From positions 1 to 64,000 of IMG/VR virus record IMGVR_UViG_3300046782_000218: a DNA stretch of 64,000 nucleotides; one strand, 5' to 3'. The notes under the pieces are model-generated. The model saw only the letters and a list, made by a program, of their open reading frames with translations. It did no database searches and was not told the origin of the DNA. Made by a program: the position numbers and the translations under genes. The DNA comes from a virus. Each line of letters opens with the position of its first letter. Positions within the stretch are counted from its first letter, which is position 1. Positions 7,017 through 14,262 of this stretch are shown one piece after another.

Positions 7017-7385
7017 TCAGTTGTGGCTTCGAAGTGACGGAAGGTGGTTGAGTTGCAGGATGTGGCAACTGGCGTAGTGACCGGCGGCTGGACCAACCCA
7101 TATCGGGATGTCCGGACCATCGACCCACGGAACCAGCCAGGTGGCTGTCAAGCCAACCGCCAGCGTGGTTCGGACGATCGGAATCATTACCTCGGTGCGG
7201 AAAGTGTACCACACTTCATTGGACTGAACACACCAGCCGCACACGCCGCAGCGGCCGGTCTTGCACCCCCGCTCAAGGTCCCAGGCAAGGCCGTGAACCA
7301 ACGAATTTACTTGCTTGGCGGCCAGCGTGTGAGTCGCCGAGCACCGGAGGACCTCGTCCCCCATACCTACGTGAAAATGGTTCAT
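7017..7385 (-). CDS. Cys-rich protein with one hydrophobic segment, 122 aa
   Basis: The ATG at 7385 has GGAGGAA upstream. The middle carries a dense Cys motif (CKTGRCGVCGWC, about residues 41-52), followed by a hydrophobic segment (about 67-87). It could be a membrane protein with a metal-binding or redox cytoplasmic head. No family is recognised. It heads a three-gene run with the two small Cys proteins downstream. Confidence 0.55.
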   Translation of the reverse strand: MNHFHVGMGDEVLRCSATHTLAAKQVNSLVHGLAWDLERGCKTGRCGVCGWCVQSNEVWYTFRTEVMIPIVRTTLAVGLTATWLVPWVDGPDIPIWVGPAAGHYASCHILQLNHLPSLRSHN

Positions 7386-7399
7386 GGTTCCTCCGTCCG

Positions 7400-7427
7400 G
7401 CCCCCGCGTCTACGACGACGCGGGGGC
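7400..7427 (-). terminator. Hairpin terminator
   Basis: 11-bp perfect stem (7400-7410 with 7417-7427) after the 7436-7606 gene. Confidence 0.6.
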
Positions 7428-7435
7428 GGTCAGGG

Positions 7436-7606
7436 TTACGGCTTGTGGAACAGCCCGGGATCGGGTGCGGGGGCGTTGGCGATGTCGCTTGCGTGCTCGT
7501 CCTCGGCCACCACGTCAGGAGCCGCGTTAGCGCCAGACCAGGCGACGCTGTCGAAATACTCGGCAGCGTCGGCGTCGTCCTTCGGTACCGGGTCGTACTT
7601 GGCCAT
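7436..7606 (-). CDS. Acidic protein, 56 aa
   Basis: ATG start with GAGAGGA upstream. The composition is strongly acidic and Ala/Pro-rich, with no Cys. Small acidic early phage proteins can mimic DNA or bind host factors, but nothing specific is visible here. Its promoter (7651-7680) is divergent with that of the only plus-strand gene. Confidence 0.5.
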   Translation of the reverse strand: MAKYDPVPKDDADAAEYFDSVAWSGANAAPDVVAEDEHASDIANAPAPDPGLFHKP

Positions 7607-7650
7607 GCCGGTCCTCTCGTCGGTCGGGGTCTTGTCTCCCCGTTATCTCT

Positions 7651-7680
7651 ATTCTATCACGTGATACCGGTCATTCACAA
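7651..7680 (-). promoter_or_regulatory. Early promoter, left arm of a divergent pair
   Basis: The -35 TTGTGA is at 7675-7680 and the -10 TAGAAT at 7651-7656. The -35 boxes of the two divergent promoters are four bases apart. Confidence 0.7.
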
Positions 7681-7684
7681 TGGA

Positions 7685-7714
7685 TTGTGCCAACTCAGCG
7701 CGGGATGATAGAAT
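7685..7714 (+). promoter_or_regulatory. Plus-strand promoter (TTGTGC-N18-TAGAAT)
   Basis: The -35 is at 7685-7690 and the -10 at 7709-7714, with extended TGA. It drives the 7745-8017 gene and has the same consensus as the minus-strand promoters. Confidence 0.7.
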
Positions 7715-7744
7715 GTTACTAACACTGAGAGATAGGGGCCAACC

Positions 7745-8017
7745 GTGGCGAAAAAGACGATACTTCCTCCGAGGCTGATCGAAGTTGAGGGGCAGACGCT
7801 CTACCTGTTTCCCTCGGAGAGCTATCCGTATCAGAGTGTCAAACTAACTCTGAACGCGTCCAAGGCGCTGGGGTTCAAGCGTCGAGTGTCGCGGAGCGGG
7901 TGGGTCAGCCTGCATCAGGTGTACAAGAGCGGCGGCATCGAATGGGTCAAGGTGTTGACACTCGCCGACAGTTCCAAGTACCTGGTTCCGGACAGCACCA
8001 TCAAAGCCAAGCCCTGA
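7745..8017 (+). CDS. Only plus-strand gene; basic 90-aa protein
   Basis: GTG start about 30 bp downstream of its own promoter, with a weak ribosome site (AGGGG). The product is basic, with an alternation that suggests a small mixed alpha/beta fold (LIEVEGQTLYLF, SVKLTLNASKALGFKRR). No helix-turn-helix is clear and no family is recognised. It is the only gene here that opposes the direction of the genome and it ends at a terminator shared with purB, so it has its own control. Confidence 0.6.
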   Translation: MAKKTILPPRLIEVEGQTLYLFPSESYPYQSVKLTLNASKALGFKRRVSRSGWVSLHQVYKSGGIEWVKVLTLADSSKYLVPDSTIKAKP

Positions 8018-8024
8018 ACAACGC

Positions 8025-8061
8025 GACGCCCCCCGCCGGAGTCAACAAGGCGGGGGGCGTC
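8025..8061. terminator. Two-way hairpin terminator
   Basis: Perfect 13-bp stem (8025-8037 with 8049-8061) between the ends of the converging plus-strand gene and purB. Confidence 0.65.
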
Positions 8062-8072
8062 GGCGTGTCTGA

Positions 8073-9431
8073 TCATTGGTTAGTGACACCCAGCATTCGA
8101 GACAGCCGGTCGAACACGTGGTCGGTGTTGCCAACGGTCATCCGACATACTTCGTGAAGCTCGACCCAGTTCGGGTTGAACTTGGTGTCGTCTAGGTCTC
8201 CAGTCTTGACGCGGTGACGAGCTTCTCGGGCGACTTCGGCGGCCAGCCTGCTGCCCGCGTCGCAGTTGTCCACAGCTGCCTTGACCACGTGCCAGGCGTC
8301 CATGGGGTCGAGACCTTTCTCAACTAGCCAGGTCCTGGCCGTTGCACTCATGACCTCTGGCTCGTGGTCATACGCGTTGGCCGACATGCGGTCGGCGCGC
8401 ACTTCAAGAGTGCCGATCAGGCCGGTGGCCTTGTTGACCATGGTGTCGAGCAGGATCAACGCGGTAGGCAGCGCGATGCGCTCTACGCTGCTATGACTGA
8501 TGTCGCGTTCGTGATGCAACGCGATGTCTTCCAGCGTGGGGCCGACCTGAGCACGCACCAACCGGGCCAAGCCGGACAGATTCTCGCTAACGATCGGGTT
8601 GCGCTTGTGCGGCATGGCCGATGATCCTTGACGACGATCGGCCCCACCTTCGACCAGTTCGCCGACCTCAGTTCGCATTGACAGACGGACCTCCATGGCC
8701 AGCGACTCGATGACCGCTGCAGCCTGCGCGCAGGCGTACACCAAGTGCGCGATGGAATCGCGGAACACTACCTGCGTGGCCGTTATCGGAGCACTGACCG
8801 AAGGTCCGAGCAACAAATGCGCGAACTTGGCCTCGTCATCGTGGCTGATCCGCTTGTAGTCGCCAACCGGGCCGGACAGTTTGGGGGTAACGGCTTCGGC
8901 ACCGGCTCGTCGAAGTAGGCTGTGAGCCCGCACCATGGCAAACGTGACGTCGGCGACCTTGTACCCCCAGGTGGTAACCTCGGCAGCTTGTCCGTGCGTC
9001 CGGCCGATGCGAAGCGTGTTGCGGTGTTCGAGGGCGTGACCCGCAAGTGCCCGTACCAGTTTGTCCATCCGGCGGTCGATGACGGTCCACGAGTTGGCTA
9101 TGGCCAACGACATAGCCGAATCGACCAGGTCCGAGCTGGTCATGTTCCGGTGAACCCACCCATGAGCCACGAGGTGCATGTTACGTCGCCACGCGGCCAG
9201 GAACGCCATCACGTCGTGACCCGTCGTGGCCTCTTCCTCGGCTACGGCGTCCGGGGTGGGCACCTGAGCCCGTGCCATGGCTTCCGTGGCTTCGGAGGAG
9301 GCTCCCTGGGCCTTCGCGGCGGCAATCTCCACCCTAGCCCAGTCGCGATACTTGGCCTGTTCCGACCAGATGGCCGCCATCTCGCGGCCAAGATACCGCT
9401 TGGGCACCGGAATTTGGTCGAGCGTGTTCAT
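8073..9431 (-). CDS. purB: Adenylosuccinate lyase (PurB-like)
   Basis: A full-length 452-residue member of the fumarase/aspartase superfamily. The signature GSSAMPHKRNP is at residues 269-279 (flexible loop with the catalytic Ser). The general-base region RTHGQ (His146) and an N-terminal TGHDV are also present. The family cleaves adenylosuccinate to AMP plus fumarate. In the Z-genome pathway the same enzyme class removes fumarate from N6-succino-2-amino-dAMP to give dZMP. Position in one cluster with purZ and a MazZ-like gene makes this second role likely. The ATG overlaps the stop of the 51-aa gene upstream (ATGA), so translation is coupled. Confidence 0.92.
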   Translation of the reverse strand: MNTLDQIPVPKRYLGREMAAIWSEQAKYRDWARVEIAAAKAQGASSEATEAMARAQVPTPDAVAEEEATTGHDVMAFLAAWRRNMHLVAHGWVHRNMTSSDLVDSAMSLAIANSWTVIDRRMDKLVRALAGHALEHRNTLRIGRTHGQAAEVTTWGYKVADVTFAMVRAHSLLRRAGAEAVTPKLSGPVGDYKRISHDDEAKFAHLLLGPSVSAPITATQVVFRDSIAHLVYACAQAAAVIESLAMEVRLSMRTEVGELVEGGADRRQGSSAMPHKRNPIVSENLSGLARLVRAQVGPTLEDIALHHERDISHSSVERIALPTALILLDTMVNKATGLIGTLEVRADRMSANAYDHEPEVMSATARTWLVEKGLDPMDAWHVVKAAVDNCDAGSRLAAEVAREARHRVKTGDLDDTKFNPNWVELHEVCRMTVGNTDHVFDRLSRMLGVTNQ

Positions 9432-9583
9432 TGCTGTCCTGTCTTGTCGTCAGCTTCGGTATTGCCGGTTTGCAGGTACTGCACCGTGTCCTCTCGGACC
9501 TGTTGGGACGGCTCGCTGTTGTCAAGCTGAGCACACGCCCACTGTGACGCCGCAAACTCAAGCGCGGTAGCTTCCTTGACCAC
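9428..9583 (-). CDS. Hypothetical protein, 51 aa
   Basis: GTG start with GGAGGG upstream; its stop overlaps the purB ATG. A helical N-terminal part is followed by a polar, Gln/Thr-rich tail. One Cys. It is part of a chain of overlapping small genes leading into purB. No family is recognised. Confidence 0.5.
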   Translation of the reverse strand: MVKEATALEFAASQWACAQLDNSEPSQQVREDTVQYLQTGNTEADDKTGQQ

Positions 9584-9584
9584 G

Positions 9585-9692
9585 TCAGCCCTCCTGTGTC
9601 AGATATTGCCGGATGTCTGCCAGGTCGGCAGCGGCCTGCTCAAGCTCCGCTGCCGTCTGGTCGGCCTGCTGGCTGAACTCGTCCTCGGTCAC
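9585..9692 (-). CDS. 35-aa helical microprotein
   Basis: GTGA overlap with the preceding gene. Nearly the whole product is one Ala/Glu/Gln helix (TAAELEQAAADLADIRQYL) with heptad-like spacing, so it could form a coiled coil with the 65-aa coiled-coil neighbour. No known family. Confidence 0.4.
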   Translation of the reverse strand: MTEDEFSQQADQTAAELEQAAADLADIRQYLTQEG

Positions 9693-9886
9693 GCGTTGCC
9701 CAGGTCGTACCACAGGGTGTGGGCGGCTTCCCTGGCGTCGTCGATGGCCTTACGGAGGTTGTCCCGTTGCGTGGTCATCTCCTCCAGGTCGCTGCGGAGC
9801 TGGTCCCGCTCGTTCTCCAGGTCGGAGACGTCCCCCCGCAGGTCCCCGATGATGGTGTTGGGGTCCTCTTCCGAGTAGCTGGCCAT
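9689..9886 (-). CDS. Coiled-coil protein, 65 aa
   Basis: The ATG overlaps the preceding stop (ATGA). After an acidic start the sequence is a clear coiled coil (SDLENERDQLRSDLEEMTTQ) of about 35 residues, ending AHTLWYDLGNA. No enzymatic motif. Probably a small adaptor, which is inference. Confidence 0.55.
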   Translation of the reverse strand: MASYSEEDPNTIIGDLRGDVSDLENERDQLRSDLEEMTTQRDNLRKAIDDAREAAHTLWYDLGNA

Positions 9887-10224
9887 CAGAAACTCACTCC
9901 CATCAGGAAGAACTTGCCGCTGACGCTCTGGTAGATCTTGACCGGGACGCCGTCCACGAACACCTGGTCCGCCGAGGAGGAGCCCACACGGTCCGTGATG
10001 TCGAAAGTGTCGCTGAGGTCCGACAGCCACAAGACCTCGGTGTAGTTCTCCCCGGAGTAGTCGCACTTGTTGACGGCCAGCTCGATGTCCCCGGCAGCTT
10101 CCTGGATCTTCTCCAGGGCCGCTATCAGGTCGCCGATCCTGGCCGCACGTTCCGACTTGTGCGGCCAGACGTTCGTCTCGGGGTCGATGGAATCCTTGTC
10201 GCGCCAGCGACGCTCTGTGGCCAC
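9886..10224 (-). CDS. Hypothetical protein, 112 aa
   Basis: GTG start with TAGGAGG upstream; first gene of the transcript that runs on to purB. A helical segment (ARIGDLIAALEKIQEAAGD) is followed by beta strands. It resembles small phage proteins annotated only as conserved hypothetical. No catalytic residues stand out. Confidence 0.6.
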   Translation of the reverse strand: MATERRWRDKDSIDPETNVWPHKSERAARIGDLIAALEKIQEAAGDIELAVNKCDYSGENYTEVLWLSDLSDTFDITDRVGSSSADQVFVDGVPVKIYQSVSGKFFLMGVSF

Positions 10225-10242
10225 TGCTGCCTCCTAAGCTTA

Positions 10243-10269
10243 GGGGACCGTCCGGGCTGGACGGTCCCC
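10243..10269 (-). other. Hairpin at the 5' end of the purB transcript
   Basis: 11-bp perfect stem (10243-10253 with 10259-10269). It lies downstream of the -10 at 10278-10283, so the RNA would begin at or in this hairpin. It may stabilise the 5' end or attenuate; it may also terminate readthrough from the dUTPase gene. Confidence 0.5.
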
Positions 10270-10277
10270 GTACTACC

Positions 10278-10307
10278 ATTCTACCATGGGGCGTGTAGCT
10301 GGTACAA
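10278..10307 (-). promoter_or_regulatory. Promoter of the purB transcript (TTGTAC-N18-TAGAAT)
   Basis: The -35 is at 10302-10307 and the -10 at 10278-10283, with TGG before the -10. Confidence 0.7.
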
Positions 10308-10312
10308 GCTTC

Positions 10313-11236
10313 CTAGCGTCCGGTGGACCCGAACCCGTTGGAGCCCCTGACCTTGTCCCGGGTGTTGCCCCACTTGGCGTTGAAGCCGAGGGCAGCGGTC
10401 GGGAGGAGGATGATCTGCGCGACCCGCTCACCAGCCGCCACCGTGACCGGCTCGGTGCTGAGGTTCTGGCAGCCCGCGAACAGGACCCCGGTGTAGCCGT
10501 TGTCGATGATCCCGGTGGACACGAGGAGCTTCCTCGCGCGGAGCGTGGAAGACCGGCCGGTGATCATGCCCCACAGGCCGTCCGGGAGGTCCACGGCCAC
10601 CCCCGTGGGGACGTCCACGAACTCACCCGGCTGGATGGTGGTGTCCTCCAGAGTGTACAGGTCGTAGCCCGCGTCGTCGTCGTGCCCCCGGGTCGGCAGC
10701 TTCGAGTTCACGTTGTACGCCTGGAAGATCAGGTCCCACGAGGGCTTGCTCTCGATGGAGGGAACCCGGCGGACGGACTTCTGCAGCTCGCCCATCAGTT
10801 CCGCTCGGCGCTGCAGCCAGTCGGCGACGTCGTACCGAGCGTTGGACGTCTCGGGGCTGACTACCAGTACGTTGGCATCACCGGCCCACCCGCTGATGGC
10901 CCAACTGTTGTTGGTCTCGTCGGTGGCGATCACCACGGGGGTGCAGTTGTTGCGGGCACGCTCGACCTCGGCCGGAACCCCGTAGGTCACCACGCCAGAG
11001 GGCAGGTACGCAAACAGCGCGTGGGCAGCGTCGAGCGCGAACTCGTTGATCTCGCTGATGAACCCGGCAGGGTCACCCTGACCCGGGATGAAGGCGCCGC
11101 CAGGCAGGTAGGTCGACCAGCCGCTCTGGCTCATGGCCTGCTGCAGCTCGCACAGGAACTGAACGTGCTTGTGGTTAGGCTCCGTACCGTAGTCGAGCGG
11201 CTGGGCCCAGTACAGGAGCTTGCTCGGGCTATTCAT
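10313..11236 (-). CDS. dut: Nucleoside 2-deoxyribosyltransferase-like domain fused to dUTPase
   Basis: Residues about 170-307 are a complete trimeric dUTPase: motif 1 DDDAGYDLY, motif 2 GRSS, motif 3 GIIDNGYTG, motif 4 AGERVAQII, motif 5 RGSNGFGSTGR. It would turn dUTP into dUMP. Residues 1-150 resemble nucleoside 2-deoxyribosyltransferases or deoxynucleotide N-glycosidases: an early YWAQP strand, a D-A-A-H-A-L strand before the catalytic-type Glu in GVPAEVERAR, and TPVVIAT. That domain cuts or exchanges the base of deoxynucleosides or dNMPs. Standard dUTPases are about 140-150 residues, so the fusion doubles the size. Lying between mazZ and purB, it may help reshape the dNTP pool for a Z genome; that is inference. 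Confidence 0.85.
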   Translation of the reverse strand: MNSPSKLLYWAQPLDYGTEPNHKHVQFLCELQQAMSQSGWSTYLPGGAFIPGQGDPAGFISEINEFALDAAHALFAYLPSGVVTYGVPAEVERARNNCTPVVIATDETNNSWAISGWAGDANVLVVSPETSNARYDVADWLQRRAELMGELQKSVRRVPSIESKPSWDLIFQAYNVNSKLPTRGHDDDAGYDLYTLEDTTIQPGEFVDVPTGVAVDLPDGLWGMITGRSSTLRARKLLVSTGIIDNGYTGVLFAGCQNLSTEPVTVAAGERVAQIILLPTAALGFNAKWGNTRDKVRGSNGFGSTGR

Positions 11237-11265
11237 CGGGTTTGACTCCTACCTAGTTGGATGGG

Positions 11266-11296
11266 CTGCCGGGCGGGGCGATTACCCGCCCGGCAG
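11266..11296 (-). terminator. Hairpin between genes
   Basis: 12-bp perfect stem (11266-11277 with 11285-11296) between the 11301-11513 gene and the dUTPase gene; terminator or attenuator. Confidence 0.55.
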
Positions 11297-11300
11297 GGTG

Positions 11301-11513
11301 TCACGGAGTGTGCAGCTCGGTGTAGACAGTGAACTCAGAGCCCTCGTCGCCGCTGTCCTTCCAATCGGACTCGTCGACGTCCAGGGCCTTGCCTCGGGTG
11401 ATGAACAGCTCCCCGGGGTACCGCTCGATGGCTTTGCCCACCGCCAGCGCCTCGGCCGATGTCATACCCTGCTCGACCAAGAACGCCAGGAACTTCATCT
11501 CGCCCCTGGTCAC
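11301..11513 (-). CDS. Hypothetical protein, 70 aa
   Basis: I use the GTG at 11513, which overlaps the mazZ stop (GTGA); an ATG at 11498 is also possible. The product has a helical N-terminus (MKFLAFLVEQGMTSAEALAVG) and an acidic C-terminus. It looks like a small helical-bundle or UBA-like protein. Role unknown; co-transcribed with purZ and mazZ. Confidence 0.55.
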   Translation of the reverse strand: MTRGEMKFLAFLVEQGMTSAEALAVGKAIERYPGELFITRGKALDVDESDWKDSGDEGSEFTVYTELHTP

Positions 11514-12037
11514 GGCCACTGCCCGTACTGCCGGATGAATTGGGCCATGGCCGCGTAAATCATCAGGTCACGAAGCGTGTCAACACTGGGCGCGACTCCC
11601 CGGATCATGGCGTCGGCCACGCGCTGCATCTTTCCGTATGCATAGACGAAGCAGCCGAGTTCGAGCGCTTCGGCCGGTTCGACCTCGCGCCCCTGGCCTC
11701 GGGCGTACAACCTGCCCATGGCCGCCAGCGAATTGGAGCCGTACTCCCTGGCCTTGGCCGCGATGGTGGGAGCCTCGGTGGCTACCAGCTTGGTCCACCA
11801 CTCGTCGAACTCCACGGGGCTGATGCCCAGTTCCCGCCGTAGTTCCGCCTCGGTCAGGGCTTCCGGCACTCCCACCCTGAGAGGGTTAACCATCGTTCTG
11901 TCCAGCATCTCTTGGAGCTTGGCCCGGTTGTCCTCCGCCGGACGGGGGCCGGGACCTCCGCAGGACGGGCAGTTGGGGACTCCGAACACCGGCTCGGTCG
12001 GGTGTCTCGGGTCCGTGCATTTGATGCGTTCGGTCAT
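11510..12037 (-). CDS. mazZ: MazG-like nucleotide pyrophosphohydrolase, MazZ candidate
   Basis: 175 residues. The N-terminus carries a CPSC segment after an earlier Cys; the C-terminal 100 residues match a phage MazG/HisE-type helical family: AAKAREYGSNSLAAMG, then ALELGCFVYAYGKMQRVADAM, then SVDTLRDLMIYAAMA. The acidic residues in the last two helices would bind Mg2+. In Z-genome phages MazZ splits dGTP (or GTP) to dGMP, the substrate of PurZ. The gene is directly downstream of purZ with a 12-bp gap and shares its promoter. The assignment rests on these motifs and on context. Confidence 0.75.
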   Translation of the reverse strand: MTERIKCTDPRHPTEPVFGVPNCPSCGGPGPRPAEDNRAKLQEMLDRTMVNPLRVGVPEALTEAELRRELGISPVEFDEWWTKLVATEAPTIAAKAREYGSNSLAAMGRLYARGQGREVEPAEALELGCFVYAYGKMQRVADAMIRGVAPSVDTLRDLMIYAAMAQFIRQYGQWP

Positions 12038-12049
12038 GTTGCCATGCTC

Positions 12050-13153
12050 CTATCGGAGGAAGATGCCAGTGGCCGGACCGGTGCCCACGAAGTTGACGTG
12101 GGTGCCGACGTTGGCCTGAGTGATGCCGACGAGGGACGCCAGCTGACGCGCCGTGTCGTTGTCTACCCGACTGGCGTCGGAAACGCCTGCCAGCTTCGGA
12201 ATCAGCGTGTCGACCATGGTGAGAGCCAGCTTGACGCCGATGCCGCCGTTGTCCTCGACGGCGTTGCACACCATCTCGTTGTCCCACTCGCCGACGCGGC
12301 GAACCTTGTTGGTGACCGTGGTGCGCTCCTCCGGCAGGCCCAGCTCTTCCCAGGTGGTCTCACCCTTGAGGGGACCGGAATTACCGGCCACGCGGATCGG
12401 CCGGACACGAGCCGCCAGCCACACCTGGAGCTGGTCGACCGAGTCGTGCCAGGGGCTGAGTCCCGCCATGGCCAGGAAGTCGATGGCCCGGCAGTCGGAC
12501 GAGGTGCACTGCGGGTACATCCCGGCGTGCGTTCCGAGTCCGTAACCCTGCGTCCCCTCGATCAGGACGGAGTAACCCTGTCGGAGCTGGCCGTACATCC
12601 ACGGGGCGGAGTCGAAGTCGCCGCCGAACAGCTCGGCCTTGCGCCACACCCGGTCGGCACGAGCGGCGCCGATGCCCTTCGCCGTCGAGCCCAGTCGCTT
12701 GACCAGGTCGGATTGCTGCTCGTCGAAGATGTGGTGGGGCTTGAGCAGTGTCGCCGATCGGTCCACGGACAGCCGACTCGACACGTCGTATCCCGCGCGG
12801 TCGAGGGCGTCCTTCTCGGCGTCGAGCACGGCCAGGTCGACCTCGGATCCGGCCGCGATCACCAGATGCGCGTTACGGTTGCTGACCGCTGCGACCGGCA
12901 CGGACCGCAGCTTCCACAGGTGCGCCGTACCGTCGGGGATGGCGACGCCGTCCAGGTTGGTCATGACCACGTGATTGGTCTCGTCCGGCTTGCACCCCGG
13001 AGGGCACTTGCCCACTACGGTGTGACCCGCGTTCGGTCCGGCCACGCGGACGGCCACCAGGTGGGCCTCCCGCTGCGACAGCTGGTCAGCAACAGAACCC
13101 TTTCCCTCGCTTCCCAGTTGACCGCCAGCCACTACGATGAGCTTTCCGCTCAT
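12050..13153 (-). CDS. purZ: PurZ, N6-succino-2-amino-2'-deoxyadenylate synthase
   Basis: 367 residues, shorter than bacterial PurA (about 430). The P-loop region reads GGQLGSEGKG (residues 10-19). PurA enzymes have Asp in GDEGKG; here it is Ser15, the known hallmark of phage PurZ, which must hold guanine rather than hypoxanthine. The conserved His is in GPNAGHT (39-45), followed by STAKGIG, an EGTQG loop and RPIRVAGNSG. PurZ joins aspartate to dGMP using ATP, dATP or GTP as energy source. It heads the transcript from the promoter at 13188-13217, followed by mazZ. Confidence 0.93.
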   Translation of the reverse strand: MSGKLIVVAGGQLGSEGKGSVADQLSQREAHLVAVRVAGPNAGHTVVGKCPPGCKPDETNHVVMTNLDGVAIPDGTAHLWKLRSVPVAAVSNRNAHLVIAAGSEVDLAVLDAEKDALDRAGYDVSSRLSVDRSATLLKPHHIFDEQQSDLVKRLGSTAKGIGAARADRVWRKAELFGGDFDSAPWMYGQLRQGYSVLIEGTQGYGLGTHAGMYPQCTSSDCRAIDFLAMAGLSPWHDSVDQLQVWLAARVRPIRVAGNSGPLKGETTWEELGLPEERTTVTNKVRRVGEWDNEMVCNAVEDNGGIGVKLALTMVDTLIPKLAGVSDASRVDNDTARQLASLVGITQANVGTHVNFVGTGPATGIFLR

Positions 13154-13187
13154 TCTGTACCGCCTCTCTGTGTTCTGGTACTACACT

Positions 13188-13217
13188 ATTGTACCATGCC
13201 CCGCACACCCGGCACAA
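13188..13217 (-). promoter_or_regulatory. Promoter of the purZ-mazZ-dut transcript (TTGTGC-N18-TACAAT)
   Basis: The -35 is at 13212-13217 and the -10 at 13188-13193, with extended TGG. The leader before the purZ ATG is about 30 nt. Confidence 0.75.
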
Positions 13218-13226
13218 GCCGGGCTG

Positions 13227-13712
13227 TCATTTGGCGTTACCCTGACGCACCTGCTTAACCCAGAAATATCCAAGGCACTCGCTGTCCTTTGAGTGACCTC
13301 CGTGGCCGTAGCTCTTCCAAGCCCGGAGCGGCATCTGCGGCGGCATGAAGGCCATCGTCTTGTACAGCTTCTTGTGGTGACCAGCAAGATACCGCCGCAT
13401 TGGCACTGCGGTACGGCGACAGATGTGCTTCATGGCACCGATGAGTTCCGAAGTCTGGAACTCCGACCCGATCTGCTGCCCCATCAGTTCGCCGTAAAGC
13501 TGAAATTTCTCGTACACTACCAGATCGATCTTGCCAGCGTCGGTAACCTCGATCAACATGTCGACCATACGGTCCGGCGTGGTCTCCCATGACCGCAGAC
13601 ACTGGTCCCCAGACCAGGTGGTTACTCCCACGTGAATGTCCCCAGGGTCAATGGACGTCCAGCGGTCCGGCAGCAGGTTGGGCAGCGGGAACTCGAGCGG
13701 GTCGTTTATCAC
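13227..13712 (-). CDS. RuvC-like Holliday junction resolvase
   Basis: GTG at 13712 overlaps the preceding stop, with a GGGTGG ribosome site. The RNase H-like core is visible: SIDPGDIHVGVTTW (first Asp, strand 1), DLVVYEKFQLYG (Glu after strand 4), QTSELIGAMKHICRR (helix), and HSKDSECLGYFWV (final His/Asp pair). These match the phage RuvC-like family of about 160 residues. It would resolve branched DNA before packaging. It is the last gene of the polymerase operon and sits next to purZ. Confidence 0.85.
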   Translation of the reverse strand: MINDPLEFPLPNLLPDRWTSIDPGDIHVGVTTWSGDQCLRSWETTPDRMVDMLIEVTDAGKIDLVVYEKFQLYGELMGQQIGSEFQTSELIGAMKHICRRTAVPMRRYLAGHHKKLYKTMAFMPPQMPLRAWKSYGHGGHSKDSECLGYFWVKQVRQGNAK

Positions 13713-13963
13713 TGTATCCACCCAAACACGAAGATTACGGTGCCGTCATCTTTTCGGGACGGCATCCAACCAGTTGACTCGTCCGCTTTGACTCGGTACA
13801 CCGCTTGTTTAATCTGGCTAGGGGGCTCTCCCGGTTTGGGGGCTAGTAGGCTCATCTCTGGGAACACCGGGCAGCAGTATTGAGACGATGGGTGGATTAC
13901 CCCCGGGTACTCGACCACGGTGCCGTCGAATGGGCCTCCTACCAACTCCGCACGGTCGTTCAT
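13709..13963 (-). CDS. GGPxDG-motif small protein, 84 aa
   Basis: The ATG at 13963 overlaps the preceding stop. The N-terminus AELVGGPFDGTVVEYPG matches the next gene's AEFIGGPMDGDRYELPG, so the two are tandem paralogues. Small proteins with this opening are frequent in actinobacteria and their phages; their role is unknown. The C-terminus is a mixed beta stretch rich in aromatic residues. Confidence 0.65.
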   Translation of the reverse strand: MNDRAELVGGPFDGTVVEYPGVIHPSSQYCCPVFPEMSLLAPKPGEPPSQIKQAVYRVKADESTGWMPSRKDDGTVIFVFGWIQ

Positions 13964-14262
13964 CACCACGCCTGCTCTGACGGGATGTGGATGTAACGGA
14001 GAGCGTTGCCGTCCGGGGTAAGTCGGATGCTGGCCTGGCCAACCTCTCCCGGGACCATGTCAGGCCGGTAGAGGGCTATCTTGAGATCCGACAGGTTTAG
14101 TTCCGCGTTGAACGGGGCGCTAAGGCCCTGGTCCGGAACTGCAATCGCCCCGTCGTGCATAAGGGCCCATCCTGGCAGTTCGTACCGGTCGCCGTCCATC
14201 GGCCCACCGATGAACTCGGCCATCTTGCCCGCCAGGTGAAAACCCCAGTTGATGTTGGTCAC
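13963..14262 (-). CDS. GGPxDG-motif protein, 99 aa
   Basis: GTG at 14262 overlaps the preceding stop and has GGAGGAA upstream. It shares the GGPMDG opening with its downstream neighbour, then diverges, ending in alternating strands (ASIRLTPDGNALRYIHIPS). Probably a small beta protein produced by gene duplication. Function unknown. Confidence 0.6.
   Translation of the reverse strand: MTNINWGFHLAGKMAEFIGGPMDGDRYELPGWALMHDGAIAVPDQGLSAPFNAELNLSDLKIALYRPDMVPGEVGQASIRLTPDGNALRYIHIPSEQAW

Noticed and set aside
11912-13258. 448-aa plus-strand open frame
   Set aside because: Exact antisense shadow of mazZ and purZ. The minus strand encodes recognisable enzymes.
13227-13712. HD-domain dATPase (DatZ) in the nucleotide cluster
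   Set aside because: The protein has RuvC-type acidic residues and spacing instead. No HD phosphohydrolase pattern was found in any reading frame product in this window.
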